A stretch of DNA of 64,000 bases, from the NCBI GenBank assembly GCA_013213785.1, contig JABSPZ010000006.1, positions 186,001-250,000 on the forward strand, given 5' to 3'. The translations under genes and the position numbers were made by a program. Each line of letters begins with the position of its first letter. The stretch's first letter is position 1. This DNA is from Henriciella sp. Lineage in GTDB: Bacteria > Pseudomonadota > Alphaproteobacteria > Caulobacterales > Hyphomonadaceae. The notes beneath the pieces were generated by a model. The model was given only the letters and a program-made list of their open reading frames with translations. It was not told the DNA's origin and searched no databases. Shown here piece by piece: positions 45,336 to 53,794 of the stretch.

Positions 45336-46184
45336 TTATTCGGCGGGTTTTCTCAGCTCGAACGTGACATTCACGCTCACCGAATATCCAACTTCGCCAG
45401 TGGCGATCGGCGTTGAACTTTCTGAGCTTCGCGCCATCATCGCCATAGGCTGCGGATTGTATCCGCCGCTTTCTGAAATCGTGACCACGCGGGCAACTTC
45501 ATAGCCTGAGGCTGCAGCGTACAATTCCGCGCGCGAAATCGCTTCCTTCATCGCGATGTCGCGTGCGGCATTTTTGGCAGCGCGATCATCCTCGAGGGCG
45601 AAGCGCAAGCTGCTAAATGTATTCCCGCCTGCACTCACCAGCGCGTCCATAGTTTGCCCAAGATTGTCCAAATCACGAACCCGCACTGTCAGTTGGTTCG
45701 ACACCTGATAACCCGTTAGGCGCGGCGGGTTTCCATTAGAGCGACTTGAATAATCATACTGAGGCTGCAGCGAGAAGTTTGAGGTCTGCATGTCTTTTCG
45801 GTCGACATTCGCAGCGGTCAAAGCCTCGAAAACACCATTCATTGCAGTCGAATTTGCACTCATCGCCGCTTGAGCGGTGTCGCCCTGTGTCTGCACACCG
45901 GCATTCAAGAAAGCAATGTCCGGCTCGCGATTGACCGAGCCTTCCGCAGAAATGCTGAGCGTTGTTTCTGGTTGGATCGAGTTGGGATGCGTTGTTTGGA
46001 TCGGGTCCGCATTCGGCGTGACGGTTGGTTGCGGCGCAGCGTCTGCTACAAGAGGCTCGCTCGCCACTTGGCTCACTGCCGGGCTCGTTTCGGCACCCTC
46101 TCCGCTGCTTCCGCAGGCGCCGAGCACCAGCGCAGCCGCCGCCATAGATCCACCCACTAGACCGAATTGTCTTGTCTTTCTCAT
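45336..46184 (-). CDS. SIMPL (DUF541) domain lipoprotein
   Basis: 282 residues from the ATG at 46184, which has AAGGAGGGACAG in front; the frame upstream of it is not signal-like. A lipobox LGAC at about residue 24 makes it a lipoprotein. After a Ser/Pro/Thr-rich linker comes the SIMPL domain: ISAEGSVNREPDIAFLNAGVQ, MQTSNFSLQPQYDY, GYQVSNQLTVRVRDLDNLG and a long C-terminal strand region ending NVTFELRKPAE. Such proteins (YggE, BP26) sit in the envelope and are linked to oxidative stress; the mechanism is unknown. Confidence 0.88.
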   Translation of the reverse strand: MRKTRQFGLVGGSMAAAALVLGACGSSGEGAETSPAVSQVASEPLVADAAPQPTVTPNADPIQTTHPNSIQPETTLSISAEGSVNREPDIAFLNAGVQTQGDTAQAAMSANSTAMNGVFEALTAANVDRKDMQTSNFSLQPQYDYSSRSNGNPPRLTGYQVSNQLTVRVRDLDNLGQTMDALVSAGGNTFSSLRFALEDDRAAKNAARDIAMKEAISRAELYAAASGYEVARVVTISESGGYNPQPMAMMARSSESSTPIATGEVGYSVSVNVTFELRKPAE

Positions 46185-46289
46185 CTGTCCCTCCTTGGAG
46201 CTGCTGAAAAACTTGCAGTCTCTATTGAATTGCGCCATTGCGACGAGATCAAGTCTGGCGTTTTATGCTTACGTTCATCTTGAGAACAA

Positions 46290-46366
46290 GGGCCTGTAGC
46301 TCAGTTGGTTAGAGCGGACCGCTCATAACGGTCTGGTCGGGGGTTCAAGTCCCTCCGGGCCCACCA
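46290..46366 (+). tRNA. tRNA with CAU anticodon, probably tRNA-Ile2 (lysidine-modified); could be elongator tRNA-Met
   Basis: A complete 77-nt cloverleaf with encoded CCA. The acceptor GGGCCTG pairs with CGGGCCC (one G-U), D-arm AGCTCAGTTGGTTAGAGC, anticodon stem GACCG/CGGTC with loop CTCATAA and anticodon CAT at 46324-46326, T-arm with TTCAAGT. The G-G-G-C-C acceptor is usual for tRNA-Ile2 rather than the elongator tRNA-Met of Alphaproteobacteria (GGCGGGG). No integrase lies nearby. Confidence 0.85.
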
Positions 46367-46401
46367 TTTTTTACAACGAATTTGTCTTGAAAAAGCGAGC
46401 C

Positions 46402-47427
46402 CTATTCCGGCTTCGCAAAGTGCTTAGAAAGCTTGAGGCCTTGGCCCTGATAGTTGCTGGTTTTGCCGCCATAGAGAGCTTTTGGAACAGATGCCATCGG
46501 CTCATAGACGAGCTTTGCCACGGGCTGGCCATGCTCCAGCACGAAGGGCACATCGCGGGAGCGGACTTCTAGAACCGCGCGGCTGCCGCCTGCATTTGTT
46601 CCGAAGCCAGGGTCAAAGAAGCCAGCATAATGGGCGCGAAACTCGCCAAGCTCGGGCGCGATGGGGGCCATTTCAGCAGCCTTGTTGGGCGCGACTTCAA
46701 CCGTTTCACGACTAGCAAGGATGTAGAATTCTTCTGGATCGAGGATGAGGCGGCCACTGCGGGCGTAAAGCGGCTCCCAAAACTCGTGGACATCGTGTTT
46801 GCCGATCGCGCGCAAGTCGATCAGGCCGCCATGGCGTTTCGCGCGCCACCCAACGGGCTGTCCTTTAGGCTTGTCTAGATCAATCGATACGGTTTCCTCG
46901 GACGTGTCTGCGCTCTGGCCGTGCCGCAGTCGCAGCTGCGCTAAGCGATCGCCCGGCCTGACCAAAATCGGGAATGTCCGCGGACTAATCTCAAGCCAGA
47001 GCGGGCCAGAATACCCCTCCGGCACATCGTCAAAAGCTTTCGATTGGTTGGTCACCACCCGGGTGAAGACATCGATCCGCCCCGTAGAGCTTTTCGGATT
47101 TGCCCGCCCTGACACGCCGGTGGGCAGGTCCAAAGCCTCTTGCAGCGGAACAAGATATACGCATCCGGTCTCGAGCACAGCGCCCTGCGCGGTGAGCTCA
47201 ATTCGGTGCAATTCCGTGCCTGGGACCTTCAGAACGTCATCCACACTGCGGGACCCGCCCGGCAGGAAGCTTGCGCGAATACGATAGGCGGTATCGCCGA
47301 GGCGTAAATCCAAGCTTGCGGGCTGAATTTGATCAGGATCTAAGTCCCCATGCGAGGTGATTTCGCCACTTTCAAACAGGGCCGCGAGGTCGTGGTCCGC
47401 TAAAACACCCGATTTTCCATCCGCCAT
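46402..47427 (-). CDS. dcd: 2'-deoxycytidine 5'-triphosphate deaminase, two-module alphaproteobacterial form
   Basis: Deaminates dCTP to dUTP for thymidylate synthesis. 341 residues, almost twice the usual 190: two trimer-forming dUTPase-like modules are fused in line. The N-terminal module has DQIQPASLDLRLGDTAYRI and SGRANPKSSTGRIDVFTRV; the C-terminal module has GFFDPGFGTNAGGSRAVLEV. The second module has lost part of the catalytic pattern and may be structural. The start ATG has GAAGGGA upstream; the stop is 35 bp from the tRNA. Confidence 0.88.
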   Translation of the reverse strand: MADGKSGVLADHDLAALFESGEITSHGDLDPDQIQPASLDLRLGDTAYRIRASFLPGGSRSVDDVLKVPGTELHRIELTAQGAVLETGCVYLVPLQEALDLPTGVSGRANPKSSTGRIDVFTRVVTNQSKAFDDVPEGYSGPLWLEISPRTFPILVRPGDRLAQLRLRHGQSADTSEETVSIDLDKPKGQPVGWRAKRHGGLIDLRAIGKHDVHEFWEPLYARSGRLILDPEEFYILASRETVEVAPNKAAEMAPIAPELGEFRAHYAGFFDPGFGTNAGGSRAVLEVRSRDVPFVLEHGQPVAKLVYEPMASVPKALYGGKTSNYQGQGLKLSKHFAKPE

Positions 47428-47489
47428 GGCTTGATCCCTTCACCTGCTAAGGCTTATGACGATGCGCTTCGAATGCAAAGGATTTCGCT

Positions 47490-48677
47490 ATGACTAAGCG
47501 CAGTGATGATTGGGCCCTCGCCACCAAACTGGCGCGTGGCGGAACCATGCGCTCTCAATTCGGCGAGACCTCTGAGGCGATGTACCTTACATCCGGCTAT
47601 GCCTATAACAGTGCCGAACAAGCGGCTGCGCGTATGTCGGGCGACGAAGAAGGCTATGTCTACTCGCGCTATGGCAACCCAACCAATCAGATGTTGGCAG
47701 AGCGCCTGGCTGCTCTGGAAGGGGCAGAGACATGCCGTGTCACAGCGTCTGGCATGGGTGCGATTTCATCAGCGATGATCGCTCCCTGCAGCGCCGGCGA
47801 CCGCGTTGTTGCGGCAAGTGCTTTGTTCGGATCGTGCCGGCATATCTGCTCGACGATCCTCCCGCGCTATGGTGTTGAGACCGAATTCGTGAATGGCAGC
47901 GATCTGGACGCGTGGAAGCGCGCCTTGTCGAAGCCAACGCGATTGGTATTGATCGAAAGCCCGTCCAATCCCTTACTGGAAGCGGTAGATATCGCTGCTG
48001 TGGCAGAGCTTGCGCATGCGGCGGGCGCCCTCCTGGTTGTCGATAACGTGTTCGCGACGCCAATCCTTCAGAAACCTCTGGAGCTTGGCGCGGATATCGC
48101 GGTCTATTCAGCGACAAAGCATATGGATGGGCAAGGACGCGTGCTGCTGGGTGCGATCCTCGGGAAGAGTGAGTTCATCGAGGAGCATATCGACCCATGG
48201 CTGCGCCATACAGGTCCTGCGGCCTCGCCATTCAATGCTTGGGTCGTACTGAAAGGTCTGGAAACAATCGATCTTCGCGTACGGCAAGCCTGCGCGAATG
48301 CGGCCAAGGTTGCAGATACGATTGCAGCGCATCCGAATATAAATGCGGTGCGGTATCCCGGGCGCTCAGATCACCCGAACTATGAGGTCCATAAGAAACA
48401 GATGGAGCTTGGCGGAACGCTGGTGGCCTTCTCTGTGAAGGGCGCACGTGCGGAAGCGTTTAAGGTGCTGAACAGTCTTGAGCTCGTGGATATCTCGAAC
48501 AATCTCGGCGATACCAAATCCCTCGCATGTCATCCGTCCTCAACCACGCACCGCGCGCTCAACGAGGAAGAACAGGCAGATATGGGCTTAGATGAAAGCT
48601 GGATCCGTCTCTCGGTTGGTCTGGAAGACGCTGACGATCTTTGCCGTGATCTCACGCAAGCGCTCAATGCGCTTTAA
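47490..48677 (+). CDS. metZ: O-succinylhomoserine sulfhydrylase
   Basis: PLP enzyme of the Cys/Met metabolism family that forms homocysteine from O-succinylhomoserine and sulfide. 395 residues with PLP Lys210 in VYSATKHMDGQGRVLLGA, the phosphate site SGMGAISSAM (87-96) and YSRYGNPTNQMLAERLAALE. The tail SSTTHRALNEEEQADMG and IRLSVGLEDADDLCRDL is typical. MetZ rather than cystathionine synthase is chosen because of the HMDGQGR motif and the N-terminal ATKLARGGTMRSQFGE. The stop overlaps the convergent DksA-like gene. Confidence 0.93.
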   Translation: MTKRSDDWALATKLARGGTMRSQFGETSEAMYLTSGYAYNSAEQAAARMSGDEEGYVYSRYGNPTNQMLAERLAALEGAETCRVTASGMGAISSAMIAPCSAGDRVVAASALFGSCRHICSTILPRYGVETEFVNGSDLDAWKRALSKPTRLVLIESPSNPLLEAVDIAAVAELAHAAGALLVVDNVFATPILQKPLELGADIAVYSATKHMDGQGRVLLGAILGKSEFIEEHIDPWLRHTGPAASPFNAWVVLKGLETIDLRVRQACANAAKVADTIAAHPNINAVRYPGRSDHPNYEVHKKQMELGGTLVAFSVKGARAEAFKVLNSLELVDISNNLGDTKSLACHPSSTTHRALNEEEQADMGLDESWIRLSVGLEDADDLCRDLTQALNAL

Positions 48678-48981
48678 AAGGCGGTCTGTCCGCACATGAG
48701 CCACATGTTTCGACGGCAGGGTTTTGCTCGAGCCGGTGCAAGCTGATGTCTGCACCGCAAGACACGCAGATCCCATAGGTCCCCGACGCGAGGCGCAGCA
48801 AAGCCCGCTCGATTGATGCGAGCGTTTCTGCCCCACTGCACCCGTTTAAAGTGTGCTGAGGCGCGCAGGGCATAGTGTCCGCATTTCGGAGTTCTTCGTC
48901 ACGTTTTTCACGCGTCTTTTTCCCCCGCGCGTCACCTAATCCCCCTGCAAGAGGATAGAGCGGCGTCTTCATGACTGACAT
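48664..48981 (-). CDS. TraR/DksA-type zinc finger protein
   Basis: 105 residues with one four-cysteine zinc finger in the C-terminal half, Cys72, Cys75, Cys93 and Cys96 (GICVSCGADISLHRLE and ETCGSC). DksA-type proteins bind RNA polymerase through the secondary channel; the coiled-coil tip with the DxxDxA motif is not clear in this short form, so it may lack DksA activity. It overlaps metZ by 14 bp, end to end, and diverges from an ABC transporter with 93 bp between starts. Confidence 0.85.
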   Translation of the reverse strand: MSVMKTPLYPLAGGLGDARGKKTREKRDEELRNADTMPCAPQHTLNGCSGAETLASIERALLRLASGTYGICVSCGADISLHRLEQNPAVETCGSCADRPPFKAH

Positions 48982-49074
48982 CCTGTGGATTCTTTAAGGG
49001 CTTGGCAAGCCTAGCAGGGCAAAAGAGTTGCGCTACATATCGATAAACAGAAGATTCAAAGCCGGAGCGCGTTG

Positions 49075-50043
49075 ATGGGCGAAGACTTACCGCTGAAAAT
49101 GACTGGGGTCAGCAAATGGTTTGGAAGCTTCCAAGCTGTGCGCGGTCTCGATTTTGACGTTCCGAAAGGATCAATCGTCGGGTTTCTCGGCCCAAATGGC
49201 GCTGGCAAATCTACAAGCCTGCGGATGGCGCTTGGAGTCTTGTCGCCGGATCGCGGCGACGTCAGTCTGCTTGGCGCCCCGCCAAACTTAGAATCTCTCA
49301 AGCGCGTTGGGTTCCTACCCGAAGAGCGCGGCCTCTATAAAAAGATGAGCCCGCGCCAGATCATCACTTATTTTGCCCGCCTCAAAGGCATGTCTAGCCG
49401 CGACGCCAAAGCGCGCGCTGATGAGCTTCTCGAGATGATGGGCCTCAGTGAGTTTGGACGCAGCCGCGTCACGAAACTGTCCAAAGGGATGGCGCAAAAG
49501 GTCCAAATCCTATCGGCCCTCGCACATCGCCCTGACTTTTTGATCTTGGATGAACCTTTTTCAGGCCTCGACCCGGTCAACCAACAAGCCTTGGAAGACC
49601 TGATTATCGAAGAGCACAAACGCGGCGCCACAATCGTGTTTTCAACGCATGTCATGGAACATGCTGAGCGCCTCTGCGAGAAAATCGTCATGATGGCGCG
49701 CGGCCGCAAAGTCTTTGATGGCACACTGGACGAAGCTTTCGCCGCCCTCGGGCGCGCCGTGCATATCGGCGTCGCGGAGGGATTTGATCTCGGCGCGGCT
49801 CTTAGTCCCTCCGGCTTCGAAGCCGCGCAGGAAGGCGACCATTGGCGGGTCAGTTTGAAGCCCGCACAGAGTTCGCAAGATGCTTTGCGCGCAACCCTCG
49901 ACTCAGGCGCCCCAATCACCAGTTTTACGCCGCAAGAAGCGCGTCTGAGAGATGTATTTGTCTCCTTGGTCAGCGAAGCGGAAGCTCAAGATTTAACGGA
50001 TACACTCGCTGCGGATGCAGCTGAGGGGAGAGAAGCAGCATGA
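49075..50043 (+). CDS. ABC-2 type exporter ATPase (NatA-like)
   Basis: 322 residues from the ATG at 49075 (an in-frame TTG lies three bases before). Walker A GPNGAGKST (39-47), ABC signature variant LSKGMAQKVQ, Walker B LILDEPFSGLD and H-loop STHVMEHAE are all in place. The C-terminal region (about 230-320) is a small alpha/beta appendage found in exporters of this branch. It overlaps the permease gene by 4 bp (ATGA). Likely exports ions, lipids or a drug; substrate unknown. Confidence 0.95.
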   Translation: MGEDLPLKMTGVSKWFGSFQAVRGLDFDVPKGSIVGFLGPNGAGKSTSLRMALGVLSPDRGDVSLLGAPPNLESLKRVGFLPEERGLYKKMSPRQIITYFARLKGMSSRDAKARADELLEMMGLSEFGRSRVTKLSKGMAQKVQILSALAHRPDFLILDEPFSGLDPVNQQALEDLIIEEHKRGATIVFSTHVMEHAERLCEKIVMMARGRKVFDGTLDEAFAALGRAVHIGVAEGFDLGAALSPSGFEAAQEGDHWRVSLKPAQSSQDALRATLDSGAPITSFTPQEARLRDVFVSLVSEAEAQDLTDTLAADAAEGREAA

Positions 50044-51497
50044 TCCGGTCTACTTATCTCGTCACAATGCGTGACTATCTCGGCTATGTCTCCGCTTGGG
50101 GGTTTTGGCTGGGCCTATTGTTTACGCCAGTGATCATTGGGATCTTCATTCTCGCGCCGACCTTTGCGCAAAATGCCCAACCCACGCGGTACTTCGCCGT
50201 GATCGAGAAGGGCGATACTTTCACCAACGCGCTGCGAGAGGAGATGGACAACTCAATCGGCGTTATGGCGCGGGCAATGCTCGACCCTCTCGCGATTGCG
50301 GAAGATCGCGACAGCAAAAAATTGTCTGCCTTTGACGATGCCCGCTCAAGTGGCGCAACCGTCGATGAAGCCTTTGTGCAAGCTGGCGGCAATCCGGCCA
50401 TGCTTCCCCGACAGGACTTCGTTGAAGTTGAAGCCCCTGTTGAAAACAGCTCAGAGCTCGCCCCTTACCTGATTGGTGAAACCTTGGTGGAGACCGAGGA
50501 AGGTCCACAGCCCCTATTCGCGGCCTTCGTGGTCAATGAAACATCCGGCGAGATTGAGTATTGGTCAGAAAACCTGCAGGCGCGCACGCTCATCACTTTC
50601 GCACGCGAAGCGGAGCGTGAGCTCCAACTCGACCGCGCGCTGGCTGCGGTGAATGTTGATCGCAGCGTGCTGAACGAGGCCCGCGCCGCACGGCGCGATG
50701 TCAAACAGCAACGGGTTCGCATCGGCGAAGGAGAAGATGCTGAAACCGAAGTGACGCAAACCGATCGTGCACCTTTTGTCGTCTCGATCATGATGGCTTT
50801 TTCGCTCTGGTTCCTGATCTTCTCCGTCATCAATTATCTGCTGATGGGAACGATTGAAGAGCGGTCGAACAAGATTTTCGATAGTCTGCTGACCTCAGTC
50901 AAACTTCCGCATCTTTTGGCGGGAAAACTGCTGGCTGTGCTGCTCTTATCGCTCACGCTGATGGCTTTCTGGAGCTTTGGCTCAGGGCTCCTCACCTGGT
51001 TTGTTCGCGACAGCATTCCAGCGGATGTGGCGCAAGGCATCGGCTCTTTGCTCGCTGCGGCGGCGAAACCGGCTCTGTTTGTGCCGGCCATCATCAGCTT
51101 CGTACTGGGTTATCTCATGTACGGCTCGCTATTCTTAGCTTTGGGATCGCTGTGCGATACAATCCAAGAAGCTCAGACTCTGATGACCCCGCTTTTTGTG
51201 ACCCTTATGGCACCGCTCGCAATGCTCGCCTTCGCAATCCAAGACGCTGAATCCGCGCTGATTGAGATCATGGCCTGGGTCCCGGTGTTCACGCCATTCT
51301 TGCTGATCCTTCGGATGCCGACGGAACCGCCACTTTGGGAAGTGTTGGCACAGCTCGGTTTGATGGCCGCGACAACGCTTCTGATTCTGCACCTCGCCAC
51401 TCGCGTCTATCGCGCAGGGGCCGTGCACGGGGCGGGCGTCAATGATGTCTGGGCCTTCTTCGGCAAGCTGGTTCCAGGTAAAAAGAGCGCCGCCTAA
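50040..51497 (+). CDS. ABC-2 type permease (NatB-like)
   Basis: 485 residues, NatB/YhaP-type membrane half of the exporter: one TM helix near the start (about 18-40), a large extracytoplasmic domain of about 200 residues (with NETSGEIEYWSENLQARTLI), and five or six C-terminal TM helices, including SIMMAFSLWFLIFSVINYLL and TLMAPLAMLAFAIQ. Its ATG overlaps the ATPase stop, so the pair is translated together. Its end overlaps the convergent MFS gene by 4 bp. Confidence 0.92.
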   Translation: MIRSTYLVTMRDYLGYVSAWGFWLGLLFTPVIIGIFILAPTFAQNAQPTRYFAVIEKGDTFTNALREEMDNSIGVMARAMLDPLAIAEDRDSKKLSAFDDARSSGATVDEAFVQAGGNPAMLPRQDFVEVEAPVENSSELAPYLIGETLVETEEGPQPLFAAFVVNETSGEIEYWSENLQARTLITFAREAERELQLDRALAAVNVDRSVLNEARAARRDVKQQRVRIGEGEDAETEVTQTDRAPFVVSIMMAFSLWFLIFSVINYLLMGTIEERSNKIFDSLLTSVKLPHLLAGKLLAVLLLSLTLMAFWSFGSGLLTWFVRDSIPADVAQGIGSLLAAAAKPALFVPAIISFVLGYLMYGSLFLALGSLCDTIQEAQTLMTPLFVTLMAPLAMLAFAIQDAESALIEIMAWVPVFTPFLLILRMPTEPPLWEVLAQLGLMAATTLLILHLATRVYRAGAVHGAGVNDVWAFFGKLVPGKKSAA

Positions 51498-52777
51498 ACC
51501 GCCTGTTCTTCGACGCCCTCGAACGTGTCGGCCCGTGCGAGCTCTGGGAACAGTCTGATCCATAAGAGGCCGACGCCTATCGCGACAGCGCCGCCAAACA
51601 GGACGGCGCCGACCGGCCCGAGCAAGCGCGCGGCCACGCCGCTTTGGAAGTCGCCTAATTCGTTCGAGGCAGAAATGAAGATGAAGGAGACGGAGGTGAC
51701 TCGGCCTTTCATCTCGTCGGGTGTCGCCAATTGGATCAAAGAAGCGCGGACATAGACCGAGATCTCGTCTGCTGCTCCAGTGATGATGAGAGCGACAAAA
51801 CTCAGCCAGAAGATCGATGACAGGCCAAACACCAAAGTTGCGGCTCCGAAGATCCCCACCGCCCAGAACATCCACGGGCCCACACGGCGCGTGAGGGGTT
51901 TGCGTGCCAGAAGGAAAGCTACGGTCAAAGCGCCGATTGCCGGGGCGGCGGCCAAGAAACCTAGACCCGCTTCACCAACTTGAAGAATGTCACGCGCAAA
52001 CACCGGCAATAGGGCGACCAGACCGCCAAAAAAGACCACAAATAAGTCGAGCGAGATGGCACCCAGAACGATCTTGTTTCGGCCGATATAGCGCAGACCT
52101 TCGAAAATCATATCGAAGCCTTTGGCCTGTTTGAGTTTCTGATGCGGCGGCGTCTTTGCGGTCGCGATTGAAAGAATGGCAAATGTGATCAAACCAAAAG
52201 CGACGGTGTAAACGAGGCTCAATCCGCCCGCCGCAAGCAATAGTCCGCCGAAGGCCGGCCCAACAATTTTAGCCGTTTGGAATCCCAACGAATTAAAAGC
52301 GATCGCAATGGGCAGCTCTGAGCGCGGAACCAATTGCGGATAGAGCGCGCTTGCGGCAGCCGGCGTGAACGCATTGACCACACCGAGCAGGGCCGCAACG
52401 GCGAAGATCAGCGGCAAAGCTTGGTCCGCGGGCAGTGTTAGAGTCATCAGCAACCCGACCGTTCCAACCAGTCGGAAGAGGTTGCTGATCACTAGGATCA
52501 TCTTGCGGTTCAGGCGGTCAGCCGCCTGCCCGCCAATTAATGATAGCAGTAAAACAGGAATGAATTGCACGAGGCCGACAAGGCCGAGCATAAATGCCGC
52601 CTCGTTGATACTGAGCCCCATCCCGCCCGTCTCAATCGGGTCACGGGCGAGATCATAGACCTGCCAGCCGATCGCAACGAATTGCATCTGCCGCGCCGAG
52701 GCCACCGACACACGCATCAACCAGAACTGCAAATAAGCTCTGTGGCGAAAGATCTGCAGGGACGGTGCAATGGCCAT
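51494..52777 (-). CDS. MFS transporter, EntS-like type
   Basis: 427 residues with about 12 membrane helices. An N-terminal basic loop pattern GGQAADRLNRKMILVI (motif A) sits between helices 2 and 3, and DFQSGVAARLLGPVGAVLFG near the end. The order of motifs is that of the enterobactin exporter EntS/MFS_3 type; substrate unknown. It converges on the ABC permease and diverges from the small-membrane-protein operon, with a half-site cluster between the two start codons. Confidence 0.9.
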   Translation of the reverse strand: MAIAPSLQIFRHRAYLQFWLMRVSVASARQMQFVAIGWQVYDLARDPIETGGMGLSINEAAFMLGLVGLVQFIPVLLLSLIGGQAADRLNRKMILVISNLFRLVGTVGLLMTLTLPADQALPLIFAVAALLGVVNAFTPAAASALYPQLVPRSELPIAIAFNSLGFQTAKIVGPAFGGLLLAAGGLSLVYTVAFGLITFAILSIATAKTPPHQKLKQAKGFDMIFEGLRYIGRNKIVLGAISLDLFVVFFGGLVALLPVFARDILQVGEAGLGFLAAAPAIGALTVAFLLARKPLTRRVGPWMFWAVGIFGAATLVFGLSSIFWLSFVALIITGAADEISVYVRASLIQLATPDEMKGRVTSVSFIFISASNELGDFQSGVAARLLGPVGAVLFGGAVAIGVGLLWIRLFPELARADTFEGVEEQAV

Positions 52778-52822
52778 TCGCGCGGTCCTACTCGTTCAAC
52801 CGAGCTTGGCAATCAGAAAATA

Positions 52823-52880
52823 TTGTCAATGACGCTTGACATGACAAGCACCCTTGTCTATTTGACAAGCTAACTTGACA
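52823..52880. promoter_or_regulatory. Cluster of TTGTCA/TGACAA half-sites over the operon promoter
   Basis: Six related half-sites in 58 bp: TTGTCA at 52823, TTGACA at 52836, TGACAAG at 52842-52848, TTGTCT at 52854, TGACAAG at 52863-52869 and CTTGACA at 52874-52880. Two inverted repeats are evident: CTTGACATGACAAG (52835-52848, imperfect) and the perfect CTTGTC-5-GACAAG (52853-52869). TTGACA at 52836-52841 with TATTTG 17 bp later could be the promoter. The XRE regulator of the operon is the natural candidate to bind here. Confidence 0.6.
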
Positions 52881-52892
52881 CACGAGAGACCC

Positions 52893-53102
52893 ATGCTGGA
52901 TCCGAAATCAATCAAAATACTCGCGGTGCTCACCGTATTGGTCAGCCTCATTGTTCAAATTGGATTTGCCATTGGCGTGTTCGGCCCCGCGTGGCTCAGC
53001 CCGCTTCTCACGCTCCCCGCGCTTGCCGCAATGGCTTGCCTTTGGCGCGCAGCTGAAAAGCAACACGCCATGACGCAAGCATTCACAGACCTCGTTATCT
53101 AA
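52893..53102 (+). CDS. Small membrane protein, first gene of the XRE operon
   Basis: 69 residues from the ATG at 52893 (an in-frame TTG at 52875 lies within the operator cluster). Two membrane helices (about 7-28 and 34-53) and a short basic loop between: SIKILAVLTVLVSLIVQIGF and SPLLTLPALAAMACLW. No family recognised. It is followed after 18 bp by a second membrane protein and then an XRE regulator on the same strand, and is probably co-transcribed with them. Confidence 0.65.
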   Translation: MLDPKSIKILAVLTVLVSLIVQIGFAIGVFGPAWLSPLLTLPALAAMACLWRAAEKQHAMTQAFTDLVI

Positions 53103-53120
53103 GACACTCAGGACAACCCC

Positions 53121-53528
53121 GTGACCCAACAAACTTTCAAATCAGCGAAACGCCGCTATCACCGCGTCTTCTGGCCCTTAATGATCATTTATTCGATCAT
53201 CGTCATCGGAGGATCGTTCGGATTGAAACAGCTCGATCCCGAACCTCAATGGCTGCAAACCGTCCTCGCGATCGCCTGCGCAGCACCCGTGATCGGCACG
53301 CTTTTGGTGATGATGCGTTACGCTGAAGAAACGGATGAATACACCCGCATGGTACAGCTACGAGGCTTTGCCTGGGGCGGCATTCTTACCGTGAGTGCGA
53401 TTTTTACGGTCGGCTTCCTGCAGCTCTTTCACGTCGTCGATAAGATCGAGATCTTCTGGTTTGGTCCGCTCTTCTTCATTGCCTACGGCCTTTCAACATT
53501 CGTGATTGGCGGGAGACAATGCTCGTGA
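53121..53528 (+). CDS. Membrane protein of unknown function, second gene of the XRE operon
   Basis: 135 residues, GTG start behind AGGAC. Four membrane segments with a conserved-looking cytoplasmic loop AEETDEYTRMVQLRGFAWGG between the second and third helix. Function unknown; similar proteins are often encoded beside XRE regulators. The last 10 bp overlap the start of the regulator gene. A sensor or target role for the regulator is possible. Confidence 0.75.
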   Translation: MTQQTFKSAKRRYHRVFWPLMIIYSIIVIGGSFGLKQLDPEPQWLQTVLAIACAAPVIGTLLVMMRYAEETDEYTRMVQLRGFAWGGILTVSAIFTVGFLQLFHVVDKIEIFWFGPLFFIAYGLSTFVIGGRQCS

Positions 53529-53740
53529 AGAATATCATTCGTGCCCTTCGCGCAGAACGCGGTTGGAGCCAGGCAGCGCTCGCGGACCATTTAGGTGTCT
53601 CTCGGCAGTCTGTGAACGCGATCGAAACGGGCAAATATGATCCGTCGCTGCCCTTGGCTTTCGCCATTGCCCGCCTCTTCGAAAAGTCGATCGAAGAAAT
53701 CTTTGACGATGAAACAGAAGCTCAGCTTGCGGCGCAATAA
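53519..53740 (+). CDS. XRE family helix-turn-helix regulator
   Basis: 73 residues, almost only a Cro/CI-type HTH: RALRAERGWSQAALADHLGVSRQSVNAIE followed by TGKYDPSLPLAFAIARLFE. This is the short YozG-like form without a ligand domain. It overlaps the membrane gene by 10 bp and is the last gene of the operon. Because small XRE proteins usually bind inverted repeats in front of their own operon, the half-site cluster at 52823-52880 is a likely target. Confidence 0.92.
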   Translation: MLVKNIIRALRAERGWSQAALADHLGVSRQSVNAIETGKYDPSLPLAFAIARLFEKSIEEIFDDETEAQLAAQ

Positions 53741-53750
53741 AGACCCCAAA

Positions 53751-53794
53751 AACCAAGAGGGGTGCGGACCTTACGGCTCGCACCCCATTTGGTT
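53751..53794 (+). terminator. Strong hairpin terminator after the XRE operon
   Basis: AACCAA-GA-GGGGTGCG (53751-53766) pairs with CGCACCCC-AT-TTGGTT (53779-53794) around a 12-nt loop, the outer and inner arms separated by a 2-nt internal loop. It starts 10 bp past the regulator stop. Confidence 0.75.

Noticed and set aside
46290-46366. tRNA as an attachment site of an integrated element
   Set aside because: No integrase gene, no duplicated 3' tRNA end and ordinary housekeeping genes on both sides.
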